Below are positions 32,558-45,657 of a stretch of DNA of 64,000 nucleotides, piece after piece. How positions within the stretch are numbered: position 1 is the stretch's first letter; each line of letters begins with the position of its first letter. A program made the translations under genes and the position numbers. The DNA comes from Ptychodera flava (lineage: Eukaryota > Hemichordata > Enteropneusta > Ptychoderidae): the NCBI RefSeq assembly GCF_041260155.1, contig NC_091932.1:5045501-5109500 (forward strand), given 5' to 3'. The notes under the pieces are model-generated. The model was not told where the DNA came from, made no database searches, and was given only the letters and a program-made list of their open reading frames with translations.

Positions 32558-35300
32558 TGATGAGTAAAAAATATGTAAGGAAGTGATAGCGGGGATTTGT
32601 AAACACCGAATTGATACAAAATGCGTTGTAAGTTTTACTGCATATAGGCCCAATTTGCATTTCTTTCCCATCAAAACCTATCTTCCGAAATAGAACTGAG
32701 ATACCCGTATTCAACGACAAACATTATACAAGCTTTGTCTATGAATGTGCACTTGGATGAAATTTTATCTTTTTTGAAGAAATATACATGAGTTTGGTCT
32801 GGGTCAAATTTGATTTGAGAACTTTCATTATAACAATTGACAAATCATTAACAACTGGCTAATAGATGTTTTCTGTTAAAATCGTTCAAAGAATTAAATA
32901 TAGCTGGAAAAGAAGTCGAGCCCAATACATTGACTTTAAATGAAAGACCATCTGGTTGAAGGCTGGTATATCGTTGTGCACTCACCTGATCTTACCAAGA
33001 GAGGCAAAATCTGTAAAAAAGATAAAGACGACGTTGGCAATTGACAAATAAAATGACAGAGGTGTAATTAGAAGCCAAAGTTTAACGTGATTAAATTTTT
33101 ATGTACTCATGATAATTTTATGGTATTGAGTTCAAAATCAAATCGACAGTGTACTATTTTTCAAATCGAACAAAAATTTTACCCGAATTAACTGTTCGCT
33201 GATCTCCCAGTCGTCTGTGTCAAAGGAATTACATTCTTTAAGCTGTTGATGCGTTTTTTCATGACGAGTTTCTCGCTTATTATCGCATATTTAATTTGAA
33301 AATGTAGACAAGAGTCCTACCAAAACTATAAGACTACAAGAAATGCTCACTAACTATCTCTATAAATGTACAGAAATTGAAAATGTTTTCAAGATTCACC
33401 TTTTGGTTAATAATCTTAAAGTACTGAATCGCGAAAAAGTTGAGAACTGCAGAATATGGAAAAAAAACCTGCCACCTGCCTACACTTTCAGAACTGTGAG
33501 TATACGTACGCGTGTGTCAGACAGCAGTTTGTATAAAAGAATACCTATACTTACGAGTGGGAATATATGATGATGCTATTTTGTGCTAAATGGTAAGGTA
33601 ACACTCCTTAAGAAATACCCATATAGTCATGTAATCATGATGTCAACTAAGCATTTTATCATTCACTTTTGCTTGTTTCAAAATTTCGTTTCGTGAAAAT
33701 AAGCCAACCACTTAATAATCATGGGAGAAAAGTGATGAAAATGCAAAATGTATAAAAATACTTATCTCATGGTACTTTGACACAAGTATTTCGAAGGAAA
33801 TGAATCTGGTCAGTAAATGCAATCGTAATGAATCATCAGTATTACGACTAAATTTAAATGTACATTTCTTGAAAAACCACGAAATCATTGATCTTCATAA
33901 TTATTGTACTTGGCCTCAGCCCAAGTACATTTGTTTTCATTCCGTGGGAAAAACTGTAAGGTATAACCATTTCTGGCTGAGACCAGGGAGGGCAAAATGT
34001 ATTGGCTTCATCTTTCTTGGCATAATAAATGGCGTAATGATGTTAACTGAATGGAAGTGCTGCTCTCAGCCAGTCTTGAATAAGTGAGATGTGAATATAA
34101 ATGCTTCTCTATCTGAGTTTTGGCCACAAAATCTTCTGAATATAATCAAAATGTGCATCGAAATGCAACAATTAATGCACCCTCCGTTTCCTAGGCGATG
34201 GCACGACCCTTGCTACACCCACTGGACGAGCCAAAGTGGGAGGGGTAATTTCGGTTTGTCGAACAGGAGGGCTCGAGACCAGAATTTAACATTTAAACTT
34301 GAAACATGTTTAATCACTGACAAGATGTGGATTAGTGTTAATCAAAGAGAAAGTTTGAAAAGGAAAGGTTTTATATCCCGGACACAATGAAAAACATTAC
34401 GACTGGAAACTGTACCCCCGGTTGAGAATAGTAATGCCCACAGCGATGGAGAACACTTATCCTTGAGCTGAGAAAACCAGACCATCATTTCGAAATAGAG
34501 CTGCAGATTCGAGAAGCTCGTTAAAAATAGCTAGGTACACCCAAAGGGGTGGTTTCGAGTCTTGAGGGCAAATTTCGCCTCTTTCATTTAGAAATCGTAC
34601 GTTTGTTTTTCCAGGGAACACATCATTTGACACAAAATTTGCATGAAAAGGGGTCGCCAGTAAGCACGTGGTCAAATCTGGCATAAGAAACAATATGAAA
34701 TGTTGGGTAAAGCCAGTCCAAAATAAACTGATTTGAACTTTTGTGTTTTGTAATTTATACCACTGCAGTAACATGACTTTTTTTGACAACATCACACAAT
34801 GTAATACGTTTTGAAACTGAATACTCCGACGTATTCTGTGTCCCCTTTGCTAAAAAATACGGTATGCCGATTACCATGTAAGGAGATGATGACGTCAAGA
34901 CAGATTTGTAGTGCGTTTGGTCTTGGATGGTGCACGAAGTTTTGTCGAGGTAGCTTGTGTATTTATTTCCTAAATGGGAGATATTAGGGTCGATCTAAAA
35001 GAAGGCCGAAAAATGTTATGATACTCTAAGCGAGCTGAACTCCAATGCGAATGGTTGGATAATTTGGAGGATGTCTAGACTGATCTCGTCTCATAAAGAT
35101 TATTTGGCGGTCAGTATTGAATTTCAACTGCGTCACAAGTTTGCGTCGAACGGTCAACGAACGATATTTTAGAAATCTGGAGACATTGCACATCGCAGTT
35201 TTATTTTAGTATTTTATATTTTACAAAAGATGTAAGAAGCAATGATTTTGTTGAAATTCTGAAAAAAATATAGGAAGATTTGATCGCGAACACATTTCAC
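32558..35300. other. 2.7 kb without a supported gene
   Basis: Frames at 33343, 33800, 34091 (plus) and 34795-34457 (minus) are short and lack recognisable motifs or splice context. The stretch is within the span a long minus-strand gene would need between a signal exon at 39084 and the PAN exons. Confidence 0.4.
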
Positions 35301-35302
35301 TG

Positions 35303-35632
35303 GGGGTCAACTAGCCCTGCGTACGATGCTGTGTGTTCCGCTACAGCTAACCGCCGGCTCACCACAGCCCTGCAAAGACCCGTACGTTGGGTCGGTGACT
35401 TCAAATCCATTTTGAAACTTGACGTAAAAAGCCAAATTACTGCCGAAATTCAGCGTTCTTGGGCCCAAGTCGTATCCCAACCTACCTCAGCTACTCGATC
35501 GCTTCCAAAAATGACAGTCTTTTATTCACTTCTCGTAAATAACCGTCGATGTCGGCAACTCTCTCGCTGGCCCTGCGTACGAAGCTGTGTGTTAGCTGTA
35601 GCACATAGCATCGTACGCAGGGCTAGGGGTCA
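35303..35632. repeat. Inverted and direct repeats of a CCCTGCGTACGA word
   Basis: GGGGTCAACTAGCCCTGCGT at 35303 is complemented at 35605-35632 (ACGCAGGGCTAGGGGTCAAC region). A third, direct copy (GGCCCTGCGTACGAAGCTGT) at about 35570 forms its own hairpin with the right arm. It looks like a foldback element with an internal duplicated arm. Confidence 0.65.
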
Positions 35633-35987
35633 ACATGGGGTCGCAGCCATGTTGCCTCAAACTTATTTCTGTCTGCACTCAAAACTCAAAAATGTCGCAT
35701 ATGAACCTGAAAAATCGATGTAATTTTGTCAAACTTCGGCGAAATTTCAGCCTATAGACAAAATTTCATCTAGGTAAGGTAAATTTATTGAAATTTGATC
35801 GACAAATAATCCTGAGCTTGAACGTGACAGCTCGCCTTCTCCGGGAAGTCATGCATCCGGCCAGCTGCCCATATGGCCGGGTGCATGAGATTGTTTTCAA
35901 GCGACGGCGGCAGACCGTACGGGGCTCTGGATATGAACCTACCGCCGGTGTAGCTGTAATAACTGTTGCGTTGTTTTTAATTACCAC

Positions 35988-37025
35988 GGACGAAGTCCGC
36001 GGGGACTTATAGGTTTGGTCATGTCCGTGCGTCCGTGCGTCCGTTCACGCCTAGTACCCAACCCCATACAGATGCACGTCGATTTGTTTCACAATGCTAT
36101 CAAATTTGGCCGTGTTAGAGGACTTTTTAGTTTACACCTCCATAGACTCCCATGTATAAGGCAGTTCTCCATAGACTCGCATGTATGATGCCAAGAAAAA
36201 TAAAAATTAGTTTCTCATTGTATTCATATTGCCTAAAGGATGCAGTGACACAGTTTTTTTGTCCCAACGGATAAAGTCCAGGGGGCTTATAGATTGGCTC
36301 ATATCCGTCCGTGAGTCCATCAGTGAGTCCATCGGTTCACGCAGATATCTCAGACATTTTGACAAAATATCATGTGACCTTGGTGACCTTTGACCTGAAA
36401 TATACATTATTGTCCATAACTCAGTAACCACAAGTGCTAAACCTTTCATATTTGGTATGATGGGACACCTTATGACGCCACATATTGTACCCCATTAATT
36501 ATGTGCATATCTTATTATGAGCGAGCCAATAGAGCAAGAGGTCTGATTTCTGGTACTAGTATATAGGGATAAGTTAACAATATAATTTGTTTGACAAAAC
36601 TTCAAGTGACCTCAATGACCTTTGACCTAAAATATACATATTTGTCCACAACTCAGTAACCACAAGTGCTACACCCTTCATATTTGGTATGAAAGGACAC
36701 CTTATGACACCATATATTGTACCTCATTAATTATGTGCATATCTTATTTTGAGCGAGCCAATAGAACTAGAGGTCTGATTTTTGGTATATAGGAATAACT
36801 TAGCATACAATTATATGACAAAATGTGACGTGACCTCAATGACCTTTGACCTCAATATATATATTTGTCCACAACTCAGTAACCACAAGTGCTACACCCT
36901 TCATAAATGGTATGATGGGACACCTTATGACACCACATATTGTACCTCATTAATTATGCGCACATCTAATTCTGAGCAAGCCAATAGAGCTGGATGTCCG
37001 ATTTTTGGTATATAGGGAAAACTAT
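35988..37025. mobile_element. Helitron-like element with ~230-bp tandem core
   Basis: Starts with the inverted form of the hairpin terminus seen at 27335 (CACGGACGAAGTCCGCGGGG, then GGTTTGGTCATGTCCGTGCG). A second, diverged copy of this terminus at about 36265-36350 suggests one member inside or beside another. The body is the tandem array at 36365-37020. Non-coding. Confidence 0.6.
36365..37020 (+). repeat. Three tandem units of 224-232 bp, each with a DR1 motif
   Basis: Each unit begins with TGACCTTTGACCT (36384-36396, 36616-36628, 36840-36852), followed by CCACAACTCAGTAACCACAA and CATATTTGGTATGATGGGAC. On the other strand the anchor is AGGTCAAAGGTCA, a perfect DR1. Unit 1 also has a further TGACCT three bases upstream. 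Confidence 0.9.
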
Positions 37026-37746
37026 AGGGTAGAAATCTAAATATGCCCATCTAAATATTAGACATCTACCATCGAGAACAAAAGAAATTTGCTGTAATTT
37101 GAATATTTAAGGAGTTTAAGCAATTCCCGCTATAAATAAAGAACCCCTGCCTCAAACTCCACAAAAGTTGCTAGACATATTTTGCCGTTGTCATGCCATT
37201 GCTTCGTTTAATAACCAGTTAATCAAATGCCTCATTGACAGGAGAAATTCAAGACCATATTTGAATAGTAGTATATATTGTCCTCAAAATTACTTTACCA
37301 CGGCCCAAGTACTCATTGCCTTCAGCAATACTGCCTTGTTATTATTTGTTTATTTCGGTACTTTGGCCTCCGGCCTATAGTACAATACATTATACAATAA
37401 TTATAAAGTTACCTGGACACATATGAGGACTACAATTATGACAAAAGCAATTGACAAAAGAAATTCCAAATGGACTACATCTCTAGGTCACGTTTACGTC
37501 GCTCTCTCCGTTTGAAAGCAAAAAATACAAATTTAGCCAAATACTATATTTAGGATATACAGAAAAAAAGCACCATTGACAAAGACTCACCGGGTTCTTC
37601 GGTTTCGGCTAAAAATTTATCCAATAAGTGGAATATGGTGTCTTTTATGATTATTATGTAACGTACACGGTAATACGTCGGTAATTGCGCAACTGTAAAC
37701 ATTGTTTTAAGTAGATATTTCTTAATATTATACAGTGAAAACACGC
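37026..37746. other. No recognisable gene
   Basis: AT-rich. A TTTGGCCTCCGGCCTATAG mini-palindrome lies near 37365. A CAG-like acceptor (TATACAG) at about 37733 precedes the small frame that follows. Confidence 0.4.
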
Positions 37747-38088
37747 ATGAATTGCCTGCTTTTGGCCTTACTTTTTACGTTTCTTAGCCTCATATCTGGA
37801 CTTACGAAAGACGACAAAGAAATCAATCGATCTAGGAAAGAGGGGTTGTCGCCCCAAAATTCATGCCATATAGCAGAAGTGGCCATTTCTTTTCAAACTA
37901 AGCATAGCATAGGTATAGCTTACAATATGTCAATTCCGAGAATCACAACAGCTGTTTTTCTGTTTCTATTTTCACATTTGCAGTGCCTACAAAACGCGAT
38001 TATTTACTTACGAGATTTCCTCTATCTAAGAGATCACATCCGGGTACACTGTAATAAATCTGTATCATTCCATTGTATTTATTTTTGA
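37747..38088 (+). CDS. Possible small secreted protein (113 aa)
   Basis: The frame starts ATG at 37747, reads M-N-C-L-L-L-A-L-L-F-T-F-L-S-L-I-S-G-L and continues with a charged stretch T-K-D-D-K-E-I-N-R-S-R-K-E. That is a convincing hydrophobic signal-peptide shape with a plausible cleavage site near residue 18-20. The rest is not like any family I know and includes a second hydrophobic run (A-V-F-L-F-L-F-S). It may be a true single-exon gene, a first exon whose donor lies inside the frame, or chance. No neighbouring exon supports it. Confidence 0.25.
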   Translation: MNCLLLALLFTFLSLISGLTKDDKEINRSRKEGLSPQNSCHIAEVAISFQTKHSIGIAYNMSIPRITTAVFLFLFSHLQCLQNAIIYLRDFLYLRDHIRVHCNKSVSFHCIYF

Positions 38089-38344
38089 ACAAGTAAATGG
38101 ACAGTGTGTATGTGTTGATATTTGAAAAAAAATATTTGAATTCTATTTTTCTAAGATATCCATCAAAATTCAAATTCTTATATCATTTGGCGCATACTAA
38201 CGCAATCATACAATGTCCGAATGTGTCATCAAGTTCTGAACCAAGACAAAAGTTATAAAAAATTGTAAGACTGTTGAATCAAATGATCAAAGATCATTTT
38301 TTGATCAAAGAAAATAAACAGCCTTAATAATATATCAGTCCATC

Positions 38345-38580
38345 AGTTAAGCCCATTTTGCTAATTCAGGCGTTAGCCCAATTACAGAATGAGGTACCCT
38401 GAGGAGTAAAGTGCCTTGTTCAGGGGCACAAGACCGTGTTAGAGTTTGGAACTCATCGTCCTCCGACAGTGAGTCCACAGCTCTGGACCTACCGGGACTT
38501 GAACCGGGTCTCGAACTCACCATCCTCTGATAGTGAGTCCGTTACCCTAACCACAGGTCAACGGTGCCGAATCAATGCAA
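38345..38580 (-). mobile_element. tRNA-derived SINE, copy 1
   Basis: On the minus strand, TGGTTAGGGTAACGGACTC (A-box region) and GGTTCAAGTCCCGG (B box, about 38505-38492) lie near the head. The body contains the complement of AGTGCCTTGTTCAGGGGCAC. The same sequence family occurs at 49000-49205. Confidence 0.75.
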
Positions 38581-39042
38581 AACTGTAGTGACATTAATGT
38601 AAGAGCATTGTAAAATACATTTTAGTCTTTATGGATAACCTTAAAACTACGTAGGAAATTACCTGAATAACAGCATTTTATTAAAGCTAGAAATCAATGG
38701 CGCGTTTCGGCCTACCAATGAATGAATTTGTCTCTACAAGCAGCATTGCAAAAGTGTCTTTTCAAACGATTATTCATTTTGCTAATTCATTACTATGCCT
38801 ATCTGAAAATCTTTCATCAGAGATTCAATGTGGGAAATCAGTTGATAATGCTGTAAAGAATAGATAGCGAATTTAGATTCCATAGGGTTGAGATATGATT
38901 TACTGTGACTCAATTCACTGCTGGAGAACATTTAATTCTTCACAAGAAGTAACGATACCAATGGTGGTAACCTTTCTATGACTGTGAACGACACAGCAAC
39001 GTTGAATGCCAAAGTAAAGGTTACTTGGTTTTAATTACTTAC
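38581..39042. other. No recognisable feature
   Basis: AT-rich, short frames only. Possibly intron 1 of a minus-strand gene starting at 39084. Confidence 0.35.
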
Positions 39043-39084
39043 CTTAATTGATGCCAATATCATGAAAATAACTTGGCTACGCAT
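39043..39084 (-). CDS. Candidate signal-peptide first exon
   Basis: ATG at 39084-39082 opens M-R-S-Q-V-I-F-M-I-L-A-S-I-K, followed exactly by a strong donor AAG|GTAAGT (39042-39037). A short hydrophobic first exon ending at a perfect donor is typical of secreted animal proteins, and the strand matches the PAN/Apple exons 8.5 kb downstream. The exon ends in phase 0 whereas the Apple exons start in phase 1, so at least one intervening exon would be needed. I could not find one. Confidence 0.3.
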
Positions 39085-40326
39085 GGTGATCGAATTGTAA
39101 GATTCACTATTTTACTTTTCTCAAACTGCGGTAGTTACAGTGTTTTGCTGAAGTTTGATATTTATATGCTATCGTTAAGTGTGCACCCATAAAACCATCC
39201 TGCGCGTTTATTGTTTGAAGCTCTCCTATTGTCATGCCACTGTGAATATTGCAGGCATGGTTGTATTCACGCACCGCTGACTATTTGAAGTTTCCTTTCG
39301 GATTACTGTAGATGCTGGTCGGAAGTGAACGTGATCATTGTCACTTCTATCTCTGTACTTAGCCTAAAAATGGAAAACGCTGCATTTCACGGGTTAAAGT
39401 AATTGTTCGAACTGACCATTGAATGAAAGTAGGTATATCAAAGCAAATTTCACCATTCGTTGTATAAAAGCCTAAAATAATTAATATACATAATTTGCTT
39501 GAATGCAATCTTCAGTGACATTCATAGAGATAGTTTTTAAAATTGTCTAATGCGGACGCTTTCCTGCAGCCCTGCTTTTAGGATTTTTTCATAATAACAC
39601 ACTTAAAGTAGAATACGCATCGGGACTTTCAAACTCCTACAATTCTCCTCTGATCTACCACTTGTGGGAGCTCATTTTAAAGCTCTCAGACAGAAAAAAT
39701 CTCTTTGATTTCACAGTTTTTTCGCAAATCGAAAATTTTATTTTTCGCCATAGAGTTAAAAATTGATGGTGGCAATTTTAAAGTTTAAATATAGGTAAAT
39801 TTAAGGTTACTTGTATCTGTAGTACAAAAATTTGCATTGGACTACTGAGTTTTGTTCTTGATTCCATGACAGAAAGGTTGAAAGTGTCACTGAGGAATGT
39901 TTGGGCACAAGTTTCAGTCTTTCACTTTTGAGGCGCTTACTACCTTAAAACTCTGACCGTTTCCCTCTCACTTGATTCATAAACAGTACCAGTGTTTCCT
40001 GTTCAGGAACTTCCCAGAACGTAGTCAGTCACCTCCCAACGCAGATTCAAACTCTAGCACTTCAACTCTTTATACCTAAGTAAACGACAGATTGTTCAAT
40101 CAAGATTGTAAATGACTACAATTTTTAGTACATGGACTAGCTGATTTTTAGCCCGGCCGGTGGCAACAGTTCTGGCTACATGTATTCAGTCCGGTCACTG
40201 TATTTGATTTATGATGAGAACCACCAGTACGTCCTAAACATTCCGTATTTATAGGAATATTGCAGGTACGTTCTGACTGCTCATTTTCATACGTCTTCCT
40301 GACTGATACATAAATATTATATATAT
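39085..40326. other. No recognisable gene; possible promoter side of a minus-strand gene
   Basis: No domain-like frames. If the 39043-39084 exon is real, its promoter would lie here. Confidence 0.35.
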
Positions 40327-41099
40327 TAAATCTGGTGATTAAAAATTCAAATGGAGTGTTTGGCCGAACAAGCTTGATACAGCATTCTTCAGCCGCCGTT
40401 TGGGTCGACACGTGACCTAAAATAAAGTCTGCTTCTTTTCGGTTTGCTGATATATTTTAATATTCCTTGGTAGGTACTCAACGCTGTGTGATATCGCATT
40501 ACATTCACATTGCCAGGAGCTGTCTACGATTTCTTCACATCAGCGTAGGAATCGTTATTATCCTCAAACATCGATCGAGGAACGATGGGAAGATGGCAAT
40601 TTCACAGTCGATATATCTACCGCATACACCTGTGATATCTGGTCACGTTTCCCTTACGATAGATTATCAAAGCATTCTTTCATCTCGAACGTTTTTTTTT
40701 TTCAGTTTTGTGACCTTTGAACCCACAACAGCAACAAGTACTTGAAGTACTGATCGTCACTATCCTGTGTCAAAAGCCGAGTTTTGCCCAAAATTTAACA
40801 TTCTCAAATCAAACAAGTATCTCTATCTACATACACTACTCAAACACAATCGGAATCAACTCACTTCATGCTTGAAACTGAAAATTTGCTGGAAAACGGG
40901 TGATGACGACAGCTCAAATTATATAGGACTTGTGACAGCCATCGATTATGTACCACAGTACGGAAAACAAGCGTTTTCAGCGTGAAGTGAATAAAATGCC
41001 GTTCGTTCTGAGGGCATTTGTTGACTTCAACAATGTCATATTTGAGGTGAAAGTAGACTTTTGACCCAGGCTGAAAGCGATCAGTTCTGGTAGGTTCAA

Positions 41100-41345
41100 A
41101 GGTCACAAAACTAAAAATACAGGAATGAAAAATATGACAGGCATGAAATAAAAATTAACGGTATGAAATAATAAAGACAGGTATGAAATAAAAAATTATA
41201 GGTATGAAATAAATATTATAGGCAGAAATTAAAATAAAAGGCATTAAATGAAAAAAATTACAGGTAAAAAAAATTACGGGTATAAAATAAAAATTACAGG
41301 TACGAAATAAAATAATTAAAGGTATGAACATAAAAAAATACTCAC
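41100..41345 (+). repeat. Minisatellite of ~20-bp GGTATGAAATAAAAATTACA units
   Basis: Longer, more regular counterpart of 858-1022. Confidence 0.8.
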
Positions 41346-41990
41346 GTTGCCTCATTAAGCCGCCGTTAGAAGAGGATCATTTCTTTTAACGTTGAAAACT
41401 TAGCAGATTAATATCCGAAGTTGGCCATTGAAGGTTCAAATCGGATAAGAATGGACACTGAAATTGATGTAAATGTTATCACACTTGTGTGATTGGTTTG
41501 TAAAGTTGTTCCACAATTTGCCTCAAAAGTTTCACTGACTTGTTGTACCTGCGGTGAAAATCAAAGATCTTTTATGGACCCACAATAAAAACATACCAGG
41601 GAGTACACTTTGTGGTGCAATTCTGCTATACAGAATCATATTAAATTCCTATACCGCCTCTTTTAGTTACATTTTATCACGGTTTAGTCAGGATCGAGTT
41701 GTCATTAGACTCTTGTTGCTTTTGCTATGCATGAAGTTCTCGGGCAAAAAAATCACAATCCATGGGAAAAGAGGTGTACGTACACCAGGAGCTGTACTGA
41801 AGAAAGTTGTCGAATTGTACAGGGATGGAAAGTCAGGAAATCTTTACCCTACACACACAGACACTAATCAGTTTCTACCAGCCAACAGGTTTTATTGCTC
41901 TATCTCAACAGTTACAATACTGTGAAACAACACTATCATTCGTCTATTGTTGGCCACAACTTAACTGCAATTACCGATCCTGTAATTTTG

Positions 41991-42068
41991 GAAAAGCTTT
42001 ACAAACCAATTACACAGGTGTGATAATATTTAGATCGATTTCAGTGTCCATTATTATATCCGGATTTG
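41991..42068 (-). repeat. Inverted copy of a nearby R2 stretch (41439-41512)
   Basis: TTTACAAACCAATTACACAGG ... TTTCAGTGTCCATTATTATA is the complement of 41439-41512. It shows a local inversion-duplication inside the extra 1.9 kb of R2. Confidence 0.75.
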
Positions 42069-45000
42069 ATAGTAAAGCAGTCACAGGTACTTGTCAAAAC
42101 GTTTTCGGGAGCAATTTCGAAAATCTCGCAAATCGTACTCATTGAATAACGCGTGAGATCAAAATCTAATACCCTTACTTACTAATAAGTTCGGGAATAA
42201 TAAGAAAGTTCGGGAAGAGCGCGAACTGCATGATGAGTAAGGCAAGATTAAATCTTTAAGTTCGCAAGCGGGCGTAAACGAAACTTAGGTAAGTTGAAGG
42301 AAGGATAAACAACTTGTTTCGAAATAAGTCTGCCTTCCTGTCGTTTTAAGGAAGGAACAGCTGCTGTCATATGACATCAATAAATTCAACTGAAACGAGG
42401 TTATTTTATTAATGAATTAGAAATTTGGAGTGTCCGAAACTTTTGATAACTTTTGAAATGCAAAAGGTATGGAAATAACAAAATCACTGAAGTGTTTTTA
42501 TCCAATTTCCAGGTTTTGCACATGAAAGTATTCTACTGCTTCTGCAACTTGAACACTGTTTGTGATATTTTTCTTTCACTACTATGGTGTCATTCACAAA
42601 AATTTCTTATGAATGTTCTATAGATTTTAGAGAGCAATACTTGAAAGTATCGCCTCTCCCAATTTCTAGTTTGGTTCGCATCTTACTATCTTCTTTAATT
42701 TTCACAGAATTACATAAGAATCTTCACTGTTTTGTAGCTTGATTGTTGAAATGTAAGAAAAGTTACAATTGCAATCATGGTGGATGTGTCGGTCCTCTGT
42801 TTTCACGCACCGTTTGATACTACCGCCCCCATCCACTAGGATGGTTACTTTTATTCTACGTTTGAATGTTTTGCTAAGTATACCTACGCCAAAATATGGC
42901 TAATTCACGAAATGGCGTTTTGTTGCTCGAACTACGAAAATCTGAAATAATTGTTAGGCTCACACTGCAGAGTTTACGTGCACTATCCATATCATAGCCA
43001 TGTACACTTAACTCAACTAATAGTTAGTTTTTCTCCACGAAAGAGACGACAAAGAAATAAATCAATTTAAAATCGCCATTACCCCAGTCGCGGTTGTGGT
43101 GGTTTATCCACGTGAAAGCTACTATTGCTCTCGGCGTTGACCTCACTCCACATTTCGTACAGGAGGGGTCCAGAAGGTTTCGGAAATTGAACGCCACATT
43201 TACAGGGGAAGAGAAACTTGATGAAAACAAATATGCCTTGTTCATAATCTCGGAGAAAACCCAAAATGTTATTCATGACAACTCTAAAATTATGAATTGT
43301 GGCATAACGACCCCCCGATCCACCAATTCATAATAACCAAAGACTCTAACACTGTAAAATTTTGATATTTTTTTTATTTTTTAAATTTCGGCATCAAAGC
43401 TACGAAAAAACGACCCGCCATACGAGCGTACATCGAAGGGATTGCCGTTGTGCCGATTTTGCTGCTCGTGTTACTCGAAGTTAAAATTCATAATATGGAA
43501 GGCGTGTTCAGATATCAACCCGAGCGTCATTCGAGGGCAAAATTATAACGCACGCACTACTATAATTTCTTGACCCGACAATGCAATAAATATAGTCGTT
43601 AGCCATAACGATGCCAAACAAACTCTCACCTGAGCACGGCGTTAATTCAAACCCCTGCCCTATCGCGCGGGCTTTAGACACAATATTACAATTATAGCGC
43701 TTTCCAGATCAACAATATCTGTATCTTGATGCTGATATTTGAACTTTCGCACTTTTGTCTGTTCGTTGATTATCGTTTTGGAATTCCGCCAAGCAAGCTC
43801 GTGGAAAATTGTGATAATCTAATTGGTATCACCTATCTGTCAAACGAACGACCTGCTTCCGGCGTATGCCACTTACGCAAGGATTCACTTTGTACCGTCT
43901 TTCCATGCCCATATTATCCAAAGTTCATACTCGAAGCGGTGTTGCAATTACAATTACAACTTTCTCCACAGATCGACAGCGATTTTAACGGGACAATGTC
44001 TTGGTGGCTGCTATTTGAACTCTCTCGGTAAACGTCAGAACGATGTATTATAGAAAAGTCAACATCGTGATTAATGATCGTACATTTTGCGATGTTCACA
44101 TAGGCCTAATCGGAGGAGTCTACTGAGGATGCCTTTGAAGTTGAACTTTTACAATGGACAAGTGAATATTCGTCGTTTTGACAAAAATTCGGAAAATTTT
44201 CTCGATAAAACGTGTGTGTGACCACCATGATTAAGTCTTGTCATGTCCAGATACTTCTGCCTGTAAATGTTGTGAGTAACATGCTCTGGTAAGTGTGATA
44301 AGCTTCTCTTTGACAAAGTCGGGCGAAACGTACCATCTATGTACATGCGAGCTGACGATGCATCATTCGACATCAATTGGTCAATAATTAGCTGTATCAA
44401 GCTTTATACCGGACACTGAACTGTACTATGGCCCAAATCATGACGGTCAGTCATTTACTCCGTGAATGTTAATAGGGAGTTTATGTTCAAATATTAGGCG
44501 ACATAAGATCTGGAGATGTCACCTTGAGAAACAACAAGACGTGAACTGATTGGATCAGAAACACGGATAAAGTTCCACACATACACAAGTTGTGTTGCAA
44601 TGTACGCATGCACTGCAGTCAGTCAATGAACATTTTTACGTTCACAGTAAGACTTTTGAAGGCAAACATTAGTAAGTTATATGAGCCTGACAAAGCCCGC
44701 ATACAGATGAACAAGAACATCACAATTTCAATTAAATAGGGAAATAGCGTCTCCAATGGTTATAATGGAACAGATAAGGAAAATCTGAAGCCGTGCAGTC
44801 GAAATATGTTTCTATTCTAATTTTAGCTCACACTGTTAGGTTTTTACCAGATGTATGTAGTTTTTCATGAATAGCTCTGTTTTCCATTACATATTAAACA
44901 ACGTCACGTCCTTGATGACTAATTATAGTTCGGCAACCCTGTATACTTCGGACTTCATGGCTAAGTCGATTTCTATGTTAAAATAGGATACACGGGTAAG

Positions 45001-45657
45001 GCGTGGACTAGAAAGTCGAATGAACTGGTACATAATAATTTACCCTCTTATTAAAAGACACAAACAGAGGGAACAACATGAACAACAATTTTCAAGCATT
45101 ACCTAAATCTCAGGTATTTTGCAAATTACGATGCTAAGAGAGTTTATAAATATGCCATGGCCCTGACACATGGTAAATGTAGGGTCAACCGCAAAAGCTA
45201 AAGCCATGGCTGACAACAGTAAAGATGGCACAGCGATGAAAGCTAGATGACAGATAGTTCTCAGACTGACGATGAAATTACACCAGGACATGAAAACGCA
45301 ACTGTCGCAAGTACCTGCAGTATGAAGTAAAAGTTCTTGTCGATACAGGACAGAATACCGTCAGTGCGATAAATACTACGTTTTCTAATTCGGCATTCAA
45401 GTGGCAATGTCAGTCTTATAGCACACTGAACATAACCGAGCACATTATACTATAGGGAGAAGCGCGAAATTTATGCATCCTTTTTGATGATATCTGTGAT
45501 ATTTCCAATAAAGAAGTGCATCAAGGTATTATATTATATAAACGGTCTCCTCCTCTCTATTACATAACACTTTAATTGTGACATCCGATCACTTGACCAT
45601 ACACTATTGTAAGTTAATAAAACACTGCCTTATGCGCTAATGTGTTGACCTTATCAG

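Larger units (their letters stand above)
40327..45657 (+). repeat. Copy 2 (R2) of the long duplicated segment
   Basis: Partner of 53-3799, in the same order and orientation. It lacks the 383-bp foldback of R1 (empty site near 41540) but holds about 1.9 kb more between 41800 and 43690. The last ~1 kb is strikingly close to R1. Frames within it are short and not shared with R1, so no gene is called. Confidence 0.8.
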
